Origin: Hevea brasiliensis
Taxonomy: Eukaryota > Streptophyta > Magnoliopsida > Malpighiales > Euphorbiaceae
Direction of reading: 5' to 3'
Assembly: GCF_030052815.1 (NCBI RefSeq)
Contig: NC_079505.1
Coordinates: forward strand, 76,779,054-76,843,053
Length of the DNA: 64,000 bases
The notes under the pieces are model-generated. The model saw only the letters and a program-made list of their open reading frames with translations, did no database searches and was not told where the DNA came from. Shown here one piece after another: positions 1 to 11,562 of the stretch (its first letter is position 1; the number at the start of each line of letters is the position of its first letter). Made by a program: the position numbers and the translations under genes.

Positions 1-119
1 ACAATATAATATTTAAATTTAGTAATATTTAAATTATAATTTAACAATTAAAAATAAAATAAATTAAATTAAATTAAAAATAAATAATATAAAAAATATT
101 ATTAATAACGGAAAAAAAA

Positions 120-326
120 AATAATACACAACTTTTTCTCTCTTCATCTACCGCCGGTTCATTGCGATCAAGTCCATCACACTGCTTTCGCACTTATTTA
201 AAATCTCGGACCCCGCTGCTACCATCTACCGTCACATCTAACAAATTCAGCGCTTTCCTTGGGAGCGCAAGACTCGCTAAGAGAACTGGCGGCGACTGAG
301 CGTCTCCTCGTTATTTCATCGAAAAG
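120..326 (+). other. Possible noncoding 5' leader exon with a splice donor
   Basis: This short stretch is much richer in C and G than the A/T-rich DNA around it. It ends in GAAAAG followed by GTATGC at 327, a good plant splice donor, and is followed by T-rich intron-like sequence. I see no long reading frame in it. It could be the untranslated first exon of a downstream gene; the HAL3 gene has a plausible acceptor (GGATAG at 3647-3652) just before its ATG. This is inference only, and another transcript could own it. Confidence 0.3.
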
Positions 327-1738
327 GTATGCTTGCTGGGATCTTGGTCAATTTTTACAAATTTGAGCAATTGATCTTTGCTCCATTTTAGAATTTTTGC
401 AATGGATAACTGGTCTTTCTTTTCTCATTTTTCTTTTTACCAGTTTATGTGGCTATTAAGGTTTGTTTATCAAACTTGGTTTTCTTGATTTAATGTGGTT
501 TCTTCTCTTGTTTTGGTGTTTTTTTTTGTCCATTTGGTTTGCATTTTCTTTTTTGGATAAAACGGAAAGAACCATTTTGATTTGTAATTGATTTCAATTT
601 TCAAGAGGATGTGAGTTTATAATGGGCTTACTTGTACCTCAACAAGAGTTTCGTCTGATGGGGCACGATGATTTTTCACATAGCCATAATTATGAAAGGC
701 TATTGAAATTGTTTGCTTGCTTAGCCCATCACCTGTTTGATCATTTGTCTCTGAAAAGTAGGGGAGGTCGCTTGGAGGCAATATTGTTTTTCTTTTTAAC
801 AGACTGAAAGGCTCATAAATAAGCTGGAGGTGCTGGTTAAAATTGGGTGGAAGAACTTTGATGAGTTGCTTTTAATTTTTGTAACGGTTCTTTAAAAACT
901 TCATTTTGGCTTATTGGCGACCCGGTCAAATCTAGTGTATAGCATAGAGAATCGCTAAACCGGTAAGACCCGGTTCGTGCAAACTACGTCGTTTTGGACA
1001 AAGATTAAAGGAAAGAAAATTGGAAGGAGCTCTAAATCAAATCTGCGGATAGTCGCGATTTCTTTCCCGTCTTTCCTTTATCTACCTTGTCACTTCATGA
1101 TTCACCGTCTCACCGAATCCGGCATCCTCAGGATCCGGCTACGGCTGGACGTTGAAACTCCGGCGTTTTTTTCTTTGGGACCAATGCCGCTTCTTTATTT
1201 TTGTTATTAAACCCTTTTCAAGTTCACCTGCAATTTTTGGTTAGTTTTCATGTAATTTCAAGAACTTTTATTGAGCTAATTTTGACACATCCTAAGAACA
1301 AGTACTTCATCTGTTACATTAATGCTCTTCAACTCTCAGCCTCAGCCCAATATGTCTGTCTCCTAATCACTAATCCTTTCTTTTATTACTTTGTGGATAT
1401 AAAAAAAATAATAAATAGAGAAAATAAAAAGAATATATGTATTTTTCATTATATGAGGAAATAAATAGAAAAGATTTGCAGACCGGATTTGAAAACCTGA
1501 TTGTGGAGTATTGGATTGGTGAGCAATTAGTGTTGTGCCGTCGTGCCAATTATGATGGGGTTCTTAAACTCAATTTTTTCCGAGATCAAGGAGAGGAGTG
1601 AGAGATTATAGGCATGAATCATATGGGTTTTGGAGAAGGTGGCGATGGAAAGGTACAAGCGGTTTCGGGTTGGGGGGGCATAAGAATGTGGAGGGTGGGT
1701 AATATTAGGGGCTCATTTGGCGCTTACCCAATTTTCAA
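327..1738. other. Intergenic or leader-intron stretch, no gene seen
   Basis: The sequence is T-rich and intron-like up to about 900, then of ordinary composition up to the PPR start. Three short open frames (622-807, 977-1210, 1201-1464) show no family resemblance and no codon bias. They are regarded as chance. The PPR promoter and 5' UTR should lie in the last few hundred bases. Confidence 0.4.
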
Positions 1739-3397
1739 ATGTTAGTTGAAGAACCGATTCCTGCCAACTCAGTAACAACTTTGAGAGCCCTACAACAATA
1801 CCTATTCCATCTATTACAAAGTTGCAAAACCCTCAGAAATCTATCTCAAATCCACACCCAAATACTTATTAATGGCTTTTCCCAGAAAAATTATGTTGTT
1901 GCTAAGTTACTTTCATTCTACATAGCCTCTGGTCATCTCCTCTCTGCACACGAAGTATTCAAAAATATTAAAAACCCAAGTGTTACTCTATGGAATCAGA
2001 TGATCAGAGGCCATGCTCGAAGCGAATCGCCTCAAAAGTCTGTTATACTTTTCAATCAAATGAGAGTCGTAGCGGTGGAGCCTAATGGGTTCACTTATTC
2101 GTTCCTTTTGAGTGGTTGCGCTAGGTCAGGATTGTTGAGAGAGGGCGAACAGGTGCATGGAAGAGTTTTGGTGGAAGGTTATTGCTCAAATGTGTTTGTG
2201 CAGACGAATTTGGTTAATTTATATGCAATGGCTGGTGCTGACTTTGGAGTTGGATATGCACGTCGTGTGTTTGATGATATGGGTGATAGAAATGTTGTGA
2301 GTTGGAATTCGATGCTTGCAGGGTATATGAGGTGTGGGAATGTTGATGAGGCAAGGAGGGTTTTTGATGAGATGATGGAGAGGAATGTTGTCTCTTGGAC
2401 GACTATGATTGCAGGGTACGCTCGAAATGGTAAGAGTAGGAAGGCATTGAACTTGTTCAGTGAAATGAGGAGAGCCTGTGTAGAATTGGACCAGGTGGCG
2501 TTGGTGGCAGCACTATCAGCATGTGCTGAACTGGGGGATTTGAGATTGGGCAGGCGGATTCACTCGTATATTAAAGAGACATTGAATGGTAAAAACCGGT
2601 CCTTACTGATTTCTTTGTACAATGCACTTATACACATGTATGCTAGCTGTGGTGTGATTGAAGAAGCTTATGAAGTATTTAGATGGATGCCACAGAGAAG
2701 TAAGGTTTCTTGGACAACCATGATCAGTGCATTTGCAAAACAGGGCTATGGACAAGAGGCGCTTGCTATTTTTCAATTGATGCAAAGCTTGGGAGCCGAA
2801 GGAGCAAGGCCTGATGAGATAACCTTCATAGAAGTCCTAAGTGCTTGCAGCCATGCTGGACTTGTGAATGAGGGTCGCCAATTCTTCATAGACATGATTC
2901 AGACTTGGGGCATTAAGCCCAGAATGGAGCACTATGGATGCATGGTTGATTTATTGAGTCGGGCTGGATTGTTGGATGAAGCACATGATCTCATTGAGAA
3001 CATGCCCATGAAACCAGATGTTGCCATCTGGGGTGCTTTACTCGGTGGTTGCAGAATTCACAAAAATGCTGAGCTTGCTTCTCATGTGGCTCCAAAATTG
3101 GTTGCTGAGCTTGATCCTGACCAAGCAGCTGGTTATCTTATGCTCTTGGCAAATGCTTATGCCACTGCTAAAAGGTGGCAGGATGTTGCTACTGTGAAAC
3201 AGAAGATGGTTGAGATGGGTGTGAAAAAGCCTGCTGGCCGAAGTTGGGTTCAAATAAATGGAGTAATTCACGATTTTGTAGCAGGTGACACGGCTCATAA
3301 GCATGCATCTTCAATCTCTGAGATGCTTGGCAAAATTAGCAGGCAAGTTACGTGTGTTAGCGACAGGCCAGACACGGATAGCATTTTCAGCTGTTGA
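1739..3397 (+). CDS. PLS-class pentatricopeptide repeat protein, E-type
   Basis: This is a single uninterrupted frame of 552 aa, as usual for plant PPR genes. Repeats run from about residue 80 to 430, with typical signatures: VTLWNQMIRGHAR, NVVSWNSMLAGYMRCG, ERNVVSWTTMIAGYAR, SKVSWTTMISAFAKQG, PDEITFIEVLSACSHAGLV and HYGCMVDLLSRAG. The mix of P, L and S repeats followed by an E domain (AIWGALLGGCRIHKN onward, with GRSWVQINGVIHDFVAGD) places it in the PLS-E group. No DYW deaminase domain follows; the protein ends about 45 residues after the E-type tail. Family members bind organelle RNA and usually act in C-to-U editing, recruiting a deaminase in trans. The N-terminus (TLRNLSQIHTQILINGF) is typical of the group, and the organelle target cannot be read from sequence. 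The start is the first ATG of the frame. The RNA target and exact orthologue are unknown. Confidence 0.93.
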   Translation: MLVEEPIPANSVTTLRALQQYLFHLLQSCKTLRNLSQIHTQILINGFSQKNYVVAKLLSFYIASGHLLSAHEVFKNIKNPSVTLWNQMIRGHARSESPQKSVILFNQMRVVAVEPNGFTYSFLLSGCARSGLLREGEQVHGRVLVEGYCSNVFVQTNLVNLYAMAGADFGVGYARRVFDDMGDRNVVSWNSMLAGYMRCGNVDEARRVFDEMMERNVVSWTTMIAGYARNGKSRKALNLFSEMRRACVELDQVALVAALSACAELGDLRLGRRIHSYIKETLNGKNRSLLISLYNALIHMYASCGVIEEAYEVFRWMPQRSKVSWTTMISAFAKQGYGQEALAIFQLMQSLGAEGARPDEITFIEVLSACSHAGLVNEGRQFFIDMIQTWGIKPRMEHYGCMVDLLSRAGLLDEAHDLIENMPMKPDVAIWGALLGGCRIHKNAELASHVAPKLVAELDPDQAAGYLMLLANAYATAKRWQDVATVKQKMVEMGVKKPAGRSWVQINGVIHDFVAGDTAHKHASSISEMLGKISRQVTCVSDRPDTDSIFSC

Positions 3398-3655
3398 TGA
3401 GTAGGACAGTGTGGTGGTTTGGTAGTTATCCTTCTTTCATGATAGAAAAAAGCATGAGTGATAATACATGAGTGCAATAATGTTGTAATACATTGAAGAT
3501 TTGTTTTTATGCACAAGTAACTTGGGCTGTTGTTACCGATAGTAAGTTTTTGCGTGAATTTTTTAAGTTACTAGTGAGTTGTGATTTGTTTTTTGGACTT
3601 CTAAACTCTGAGTTGTATTTTTTTCAAATTACTGCTTGCATTGGTTGGATAGGTA

Positions 3656-4759
3656 ATGGCATGCTCTGATCCAGCAACCACACAAAGGGAGTTAGTCCAG
3701 GTAACTTCTGCTCCAAGGAAACCCAGGATTCTGCTTGGTGCTAGTGGAAGTGTAGCTGCTATAAAATTCGGAAATCTCTGCCATTGTTTTTCTGATTGGG
3801 CAGAAGTAAGAGCTGTGGCCACAAGGGCTTCTTTACATTTCATTGATAGAGCCTCACTTCCTAAGGACGTTGTTCTTTACACTGATGAGGATGAATGGTA
3901 CAGTTGGAATAAAATAGGAGATAGCGTCCTTCACATTGAGCTGCGACGGTGGGCTGATATCATGGTTATAGCCCCGTTATCAGCAAACACACTTGGTAAG
4001 GTAATAAGTACTATGGGACTTTGAAAGTTTGTCTCTCACCCTTAGGGAATTTCACTGAAATAACAATGTTGACTAAATTGCATTTGAGCCCATTATCCTA
4101 GGAGAAATCCTGTTTTAGTTTCTCTCCTGAGAAATCCTGTTTTATCTGTTTGTTATTTCTGCAAAATTACAAAGATTTGAAGCTATTGTTTCTGAGATTT
4201 TCCTCAATAGACTTTTACTTGCAAAGTCATGTAGATGAAGTTGTTTGGCCTTGTTTGCACAGTCACATATGTTGTTCGCATCAATATCGTCATATATTCG
4301 AGTTGTTAACATATCAACATAATGTAATAAATGATTTGGATTCAATATCTCAGGTTAAACAATTTTGGTACTGTTGCTTTCTACTTAATAATTTATTAAA
4401 TTGAAAGATTGGCTTGTTGGGATAAACGTTTAGTTGAGTTAAGCTGAGTTGAGTAGAAAGATTGGCATGTTCATGTATGATTAATATGCTTCTACGTTGT
4501 CTCTTAATTAATTCAAGTTGGTTTCGTGAACTGGCTAGAATGGGTTGCCGATAGTCACCAGAGAATGAATCATGGCAGTAACCCTTTTTAGGCCCCTCTG
4601 TGTTAAGATGTCATGATATGAGACAGGGCTTATGGATTATTGTCTATTTGTATATGTCGTACATACGAACTCAGTTCATCAGAGTAATAGAATCTTTGAG
4701 AATGATTTTCCCTGTATGCTTGATATACTTTTTTTTTTTTAACATATGCTTTCTAATTA

Positions 4760-4794
<35 letters not shown>

Positions 4795-5122
4795 TCTATA
4801 TCTTTCTTTAATATTTGTCCCAATGCAGATTGCGGGGGGCTTGTGTGACAATCTGCTGACCTGCATTGTCCGAGCATGGGATTACGAGAAGGCCCTCTTT
4901 ATCGCACCAGCCATGAATACTTTCATGTGGAAGAATCCTTTCACAGAAAGGCATCTCATGTCAGTTGATGAACTTGGAGTTGCCCTCATTCCACCGGTCA
5001 CAGAAAAGCTAGCTTGTGGTGATTATGGAAATGGTGCGATGGCTGAACCCGCCCTAATCTACTCCACCATAAGACTCTTCTTGGAGACACGGACTCAACG
5101 GGGACGTGGAAGAGTTGGTTAG
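3656..5122 (+). CDS. HAL3: Phosphopantothenoylcysteine decarboxylase (HAL3-type flavoprotein)
   Basis: There are two exons, 3656-4000 and 4829-5122, joined at AAG|GTAATA...GCAG|ATT, giving 212 aa. The product decarboxylates 4'-phosphopantothenoylcysteine to 4'-phosphopantetheine in CoA synthesis and binds FMN; plant HAL3 has also been linked to salt tolerance and growth. Visible hallmarks are GASGSVAAIKFGN near residue 30 (flavin/phosphate loop), His93 in LHIELRRWAD, APLSANTLGK, the PAMN motif with Asn145, and Cys178 in LACGDYGNGAMAEP. These are the expected catalytic His, Asn and Cys, offset by three from the Arabidopsis protein. The length fits the family (about 210 aa). The intron contains a CT microsatellite at about 4761-4791. 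An acceptor-like AG at 3651-3652 just before the ATG suggests a leader intron. All key residues are present, so the gene looks functional. Confidence 0.95.
4761..4791. repeat. CT microsatellite in the HAL3 intron
   Basis: A pure CT dinucleotide run lies about 40 bases before the acceptor of the HAL3 intron and forms an unusually long polypyrimidine stretch. Confidence 0.9.
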
Positions 5123-6543
5123 TTTAATGGGAATGCTTTGTTGTTGCTGCTCTTTTCATCTTCTAATAGTTAACATTGTTGATCTTGTGAATCGTCGATT
5201 GATGTAAGTCTCATATGCTGCATGAAAGGAGCACCAACTCCCACCCCATATAATAAAAGTCTCTTCATACATACGCAGTACATCTAACGGATTTTGTATG
5301 CCTCGAAATACTTGTAAGATTTCATTTGAATTGCATGTTGTCAATGGCACTCTGGCCATTTCTTGCACCCTTAAATCCAAGGTTTCGGGCACATGATATG
5401 GGTGTTCCTAGGTTCATTGGATCCGATGCAATCTCCAAGCAGATGGTGTTATCAGGCCATGTTTCTCAACAAAGGTGGTGTGCACAGTTTTATTGGATTT
5501 TATTCGAACAAAAAAAAATCATAGCGATAATATTGAAGTAAATTTATTTTACTGTTTTAATTTAAGTTTTGATTATATAATGTTTTTCTTTAATTTTTTA
5601 AATATATTATATATTTTTAATATAATTATATATTTATATGTAATTAAGATTATAAAATTAAATATTATATAATTAAAAAATAATAAAAAGACGTAATTAT
5701 ATGATATATTGTTTATTAATTAATTATATTTTAAATATAATTTTTTATAAAAATAAATATATAAAATTATTTCAAGAATTAAAATTAAAACTGCAGTAAG
5801 AACTGCATTGATTCGAAATTAAAACACTAAATAATCGTACTGTATTTTGTCAAGTATTGATCCCCCATCAGACCTAGAACTAGGACCAGAAAGTACTGCA
5901 AACAAAACAAATATTAATAATTATATAAAGGTTTTATTCAGTAAATGATTCTTTGTATTTATCTAACTAATTTTATATTGATAAAAAGTATTTTTATATC
6001 TAAATAATTATATATTATAAAGAGTTTATTAAATATTTATATAATATGTTTGATAATTTATAATAATTAAAAATATTTAATTATTAAAATATAAAATAAA
6101 TAACATCTTAAATATATATAAAATTATAGATGTAGGTGTAGTTTTATTGAAAAAGTTTTGAGTGATATAATTATTTCAAATCGTTGGATAGAGAGACAAT
6201 AATATAAATGAAAAGAAATTTTAAATATTAAAATTTTTTTTGACAATTAGATATTATAAACAAATAATAAATTAACTTATGACTTTTAATATATTTTAGG
6301 AATTATTTAAATAGCAACAGTCAAAATAAATAAGAAAATGTAAATATGTGAGATTTTTTAAAATATAAGAGAATGAAATGTTAATAATCATAAATACAAG
6401 AATAAATAATAATTATTGAGAACTATATTTCAACTTATTAGAGGTAAAAGATAAAGCTTTCTCAATTCCGAATATATGTTTATGTCCTCTTTGCCCCACA
6501 AGAAGAAGGGATAAATTTAAAGTAGAGATTGAATTTTATCGAG
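5123..6543. other. HAL3 3' region and AT-rich intergenic DNA
   Basis: The first 350 bases are of mixed composition and probably hold the HAL3 3' UTR. From about 5510 to 6430 the sequence is strongly A/T-rich with no reading frame of interest. The last 100 bases before the next gene return to mixed composition. Confidence 0.5.
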
Positions 6544-9500
6544 ATGAAGACAATGATGGAAGCTTGGATTCCAGCGTTAGTTGAAGGCATACATTCCACC
6601 CCCACTCAGGCCGTCCTTTATCTCTCCGGCGGTGCCTCTCAGGTTTCTCTCTCTCTCTCTCTCTCCCCCTCTAATGGTACCTTCATTAAGAAGTGATTAT
6701 CATGAGAATTCAACTCAACTAAGTGATTAGATCTTGTGACTAGGCGCTGGGCTGGTTGATGGCAGTGCCCGGTGCTACAAATACAGTGCTTGAAGCTCTG
6801 GTACCCTACTCCAGAATGTCCATGATTCAATTACTTGGCAAGGTTCTCTTCACTTCCTTTTCTAATTATCATAAATTAATTACTTCATCTTGGATTTTTT
6901 TTTTTTTGGAATTTTTGCTTATTTTGCATTTGTTTTTTCGGCTTCAGGTTCCTACTAATTATTGTAGCCAACAAACAGCAGAGGAAATGGCCTTATTGGC
7001 TTACAATCGCGCTCTTAAGCTCTCTAGTCCTGGTAAATTAAATCACTAACTAATGTCTCTATCTCTCTCTGTTTTTTCTCAGATGATGATGCGCAGCGCT
7101 TTTGATTGTCGCTGGTAGAACGAAGGTTTTTAACCTATATGATGATATGATTTTGATGTTTACTTCAGTAGCCAGCTTGTCCACACATCTGGATTTGCAG
7201 AAGCACTAGGCATTTTTTCTGAAGTTGGGATGGTTTAATAAATATTTTAATTTAATATGGGCTCTATTCATCTGCTGAATAGGTTATCCAGTTCTTGGTG
7301 TGGGTTTCACTGGTTCTCTAGCTAGCACGCGGGCCAAACTTGGTGATCACAGGTATCGTTTATTGATAATTTATTTTTTTCTATGCAAATGTTCCTTGTA
7401 CAAGTGAATGGAAATTTGATTTTGTTTAGAAGTTCAGCTTTAATTTTTCCTCTATATTCATATCTTCACTTGAGATTTTATTGTGGTTTTCATTAACCTC
7501 AACTAATTTATTTGCAATAGTAAATTTATTTCCATGTGACATAAGTGAAGATGATGAGAAATAGGATGACTTGGGATGAAGTGATAAATAATGATTCAGC
7601 TAGCACTGGACCTCTCTATACATGTAACTATGCAGCGTTTTGAGTGATCTTTGACCTTCTTAACTCCATAATTTCATTGCCTTTATAGATTTCACTTGTC
7701 AACAAGAACATCTGACCGACTTTGGGTATCTAAAGTTACTTTGTCAAAGGTAATGATAGGTGGCCTCCTTCCTCCCTTTTTTCCTTTTTTTAAACAAAAC
7801 TCAACCTTTTGTGTTGCAATATTCATGAATACTTTTTTACTGATTTCATCTAGGGTCTGCGAACTCGAGAGCAAGAAGATACCATTTCAAGTCATCTCTT
7901 ACTCGAGGTTTGTAACAATCACATGTATTAATTGCATATTTTTGGTTAAATAGAATGTATTTGCATCATTCATTGTTTATATTGCTTATATGGAGTTGGT
8001 AGAACTTCCGAGATCTCAAAGTAGGTGACGTGATGTGATGGCTATTTGCTGCCAACTCAATCCTTTCACTTTGTTTTTTTCCCTTCATGTCTTTGAAAGT
8101 ACATCATGTTTGATTATGTATGATAAATTTGTTTCATTTCCTTGGTAGAATTTTGTTATTTATTTTTCTTTTGGCTATATTTTTGGTTACAGGCCATTGC
8201 AAATGCTTGCAAAGTCCAGGCAACATTTGTTTCTAATTTGACTGAATCTGATGTGTCTGATGAATTTGAAAAAAAATTTACTGAAGATCAAGAATTGGAA
8301 CAACTTCTAAATGGGCAAATATGCTTTAAGGTTTATCCGTTTTCCAGTGGTATGGCTTGTTCTTTGGTTGAATAAATCCCAATTACACTGACTTATGTCC
8401 AGTATTTATTGTAAAATAGTTGTTTTGCAGTGATGCATACGTCAAATGAAGAGAGAAAGATAATACTTCCTGGTTCTTTTAATCCATTGCATGAAGGTCA
8501 CCTCAAGCTCTTGGAAGTTGCTACAAGGTATGTGTTTATTTCAGACGTTTTTAAGGATTGTTCTAGTTGCTTCTCATTGATAACTCATTTTTATGCAGCA
8601 TTTGTGGCAATGGGTACCCATGCTTTGAGATCTCAGCAGTCAATGCTGACAAACCTCCACTTTCCATATCGCAAATCAAAGATCGTGTCAGGCAATTTGA
8701 AAAAGTTGGTGAGGCTCAATATTTATATCATTTCCAGCTCCTATATACTTGCATATTGTGTGGATTACTGGTTTTACAAGGGTTTGGACACTGTGTATTT
8801 CTGGGTGGATGATGCAGTTTTTCATATGACATGTATGTGGATGGTTCATGAATTTCAGTTATGAATGATACAGGGATGGATGGGTGAATTTTTGCATCGA
8901 GGATTGGGTAAATTAAATGCTTAGAGAACAATGTTGAGTTAAAAGTATTGTAAAAACTTCTACGTGCTATCTTGAACATATTATAATTATCATTGAAATA
9001 GCCATGTAGCTTTTGATAGGAACTTGCCTACTTGTGACCTATAATTATACAGCTGAATTAAAAGGTGTCCTAAGAGTATCGTTTAAGCTGTTGTTGGACT
9101 CAAAGTATATGGAAATGATATTTACTTCCTCATGTGAGCTTTAAATGTATTTTATTGGATTGCCTGCTATTTAACACTCTGCAAAATTTCCTGTAATCCT
9201 TTATTAGAGTTTTGTTTTTGTTGGTTTTTCCTACCTTTTCACACTGTTTTTGATGATGATATTTTTTTCAAAACTCATCCTTCAGAATTTTGTGTTATCT
9301 TTAGCTTCTTTTTCGTTCTGGTTTTACTGTTTAATTTCATTTGACAATTGAAATATGGCTTGAAACTAAATTGATTAGGAAATGTTATTAGCTGTTCATT
9401 GGATCATTATTTGATAAGTTTTTGGATGGCAGGGAAGACAGTAATTATTTCCAATCAGCCCTTTTTTTACAAGAAAGCTGAGCTTTTCCCTGGCAGTGCT

Positions 9501-10451
9501 TTTGTAATTGGTGCAGACACTGCAGCAAGGCTGATAAATGTATGTCATCAAATTGCTCTAAATAAAATAAGCATGATATGCATTCTAAAGTTGGTATACA
9601 ATTCTAATGATACACACACATACACACACAGAGATTCCATAATGTTCTAGAAATTTGTTTACTGTTGTATGCGTGCTTGGATTTAATTATCTTTCTGTGA
9701 AGGTTTCAAATGAACTTCAGGGATTCAGTACTTGCTATTGATTATTTTCCTAATGTATTATTAGTTTGTTGAATATCTGTTTCCCTAGATGGTGAGGTAG
9801 AAGACTGCCAGTCATAGAAGGGACTGACCACTGCTTTTTGATTGGGCATCATGCTACTCTTTACTAATAAGGAATTTCCGCCTTGATACTTGTAAACAAT
9901 GATGGGAAACATATAACCATATGTGCTCCTAAAATATGACTATAAAGGTGGCTTAGAACAAATTTTTATTCTTACTCTTATATTTGACTCTTCATGAGAA
10001 AGATTTATATTTGGCTTCTTCATATGGCAGCATGGAGCAATGCCTTAGTTTACCAATTTTTGTCCCTTTTTTGATTAACTTGGACTTATGTTGACTATTT
10101 ATTTCTACTACTTTTCCAGCCCAAGTACTATGATGGGGACTGTGGGAAGATGCTAGAGATACTCATGGGTTGCAAGAATACAGGATGCACATTCCTTGTT
10201 GGTGGTCGTAATGTAGATGGTGTGTTTAAGGTGTGCCCTCTTACTTGAAGCTTATGAAAGTGTCCACTTGATATTTATCTATTTTATGTCCATTTGGAAA
10301 TTTTATCAATGTGTTTTTTCTGGTCTTTCTGAAGGTTCTTGAAGACTTTGACATTCCGGAGGTGTTAAAAGACATGTTTGTCTCAATACCAGCTGAACAG
10401 TTCCGCATGGATATTTCGTCTACCGAGATAAGAAAGAGGAGTGGGATGTGA
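6544..10451 (+). CDS. CinA-C/PncC-like domain fused to a nucleotidylyltransferase domain (At2g01220-like)
   Basis: I join 12 exons: 6544-6642, 6744-6842, 6948-7032, 7283-7352, 7689-7749, 7854-7907, 8193-8349, 8431-8527, 8599-8708, 9433-9539, 10120-10230 and 10335-10451. All have GT-AG borders and matching phases, giving 388 aa. Residues about 20-160 resemble the CinA C-terminal/PncC fold (SGGASQALGWLMAVPGAT, VPYS at 53-56, QQTAEEMALLAYNRAL, GVGFTGSLAS), the family of bacterial NMN amidases. Residues about 217-388 are a cytidylyltransferase-like domain with GSFNPLHEGH (HxGH at 229-232) and the C-terminal ISST..R motif at 377-383, as in NMN/nicotinate-mononucleotide and pantetheine-phosphate adenylyltransferases. 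Together these suggest pyridine-nucleotide or related cofactor chemistry, but the substrate is not proven. In the first domain the stretch after the Tyr is SRMSM, where bacterial PncC (from memory) has a Lys, so the amidase activity may be lost. Similar fused proteins are annotated in other plants as nucleotidylyl transferase superfamily. No signal peptide is evident. Confidence 0.88.
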
Positions 10452-11331
10452 GTCTGACATGCTGCAACATTTACCCATTATATGATTCTTGTAACGCTGA
10501 TGAAGATGATAAATATGCATCTGGGGAAAAATCAGATAATATTATACTACACAAGTCTTCTGCATGTTAAAATAATCTTCTGCATATACAGATTTATCAG
10601 AGTCAAACCAAAACCTTGGTATCTCTACAAAGAAAGTAACACCGGTAAATCCATTATCCTGTTCCTGCCTCATATTTGCCCATTTTGACATGGACAATTG
10701 TGGTGGTAGGAATTTAGTTTGTATCCTGAAAGACATTAGAGTGAATTATCAATAGAGAATTTTGTTTTTTTCGTCAGTCAGCAATTGCGGTTGCCATGGA
10801 ATGCAAAGATCTTCCACATGGCTATGGAGTGCGAATTCTCTTTTCAGGTGGCTGCAATTTCAATTTGTCCATGGATTGTTAATTGCATTCCGTTACCCTT
10901 CTAAATTATATGAATTGTCAATTTTATCCTTTTTTTGATTTTTATTCCCTCTTTTGGACAAAGCTTGAAAACTGAAAAAAGACAAATGAAATGTCGGTGC
11001 CACGTGGAGGCTAAAAGAAGAACAAAATTCTGTGGCTTCTCTGGTGGAAGAGAGCTTCTTGGGATAAGAAATGTCTGGCTGTGACTTTAATATACAAATG
11101 ATAAATGCAATTATATATTGATGGAACATGATAATCTAAATCTAAATCTAAATCCAAAGCAAACTTTGACGATATTTGTTAATGTGCAAGTGACTGTTGC
11201 ATTAACAACCTAGTATATCTACAACTGAATTCTCTTGCAAAATGGTCCAAAATGAAACTTCTACTGTTTTATTGGCATGCCAGAACTGAATTTGTTCACA
11301 TGGAGGCAGACGGACGGAAGGAGAGAAGAGC
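10452..11331. other. Intergenic region between convergent genes
   Basis: It holds the probable 3' UTR of the nucleotidyltransferase gene and, on the other strand, that of the small membrane-protein gene at 11332. Several short open frames are present, but none has family features. Confidence 0.45.
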
Positions 11332-11562
11332 TCAACCACCGCAAGCTGCACCGCACCCAGCTGCGCATGTAGAACCATGTGTATCGGTATGCGTAGCAGA
11401 GGTTTTATCCTTGGATGCGCCACCTGCACAAGAGAAAATGATAGCCGTAATAATGGATAGAGTGATTAGTGCACCCCACCATAAGAGTAAAGCTTCGCTG
11501 CTCAACCCTTCGCCGCCGCTTCTTCCATACCCCCCTATCGCCTCTTTCCATTCCCTTACCAT
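11332..11562 (-). CDS. Small single-pass membrane protein with a Cys/Gly/Ala-rich tail
   Basis: This 76-aa frame starts at an ATG at 11562 (MVREWKEAIGG). It has a soluble N-terminal stretch, one hydrophobic helix at about residues 24-45 (ALLLWWGALITLSIITAII), a Thr/His-rich linker and a C-terminal tail CAAGCGAACGG with regularly spaced cysteines. A pyrimidine-rich leader in transcript sense precedes the ATG. From memory, small proteins with this layout occur in many dicots without a known function; the clustered cysteines would allow lipidation or metal binding. The compact layout and non-random composition argue for a real gene, although its complement also has an open frame. Function unknown. 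Confidence 0.6.
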   Translation of the reverse strand: MVREWKEAIGGYGRSGGEGLSSEALLLWWGALITLSIITAIIFSCAGGASKDKTSATHTDTHGSTCAAGCGAACGG

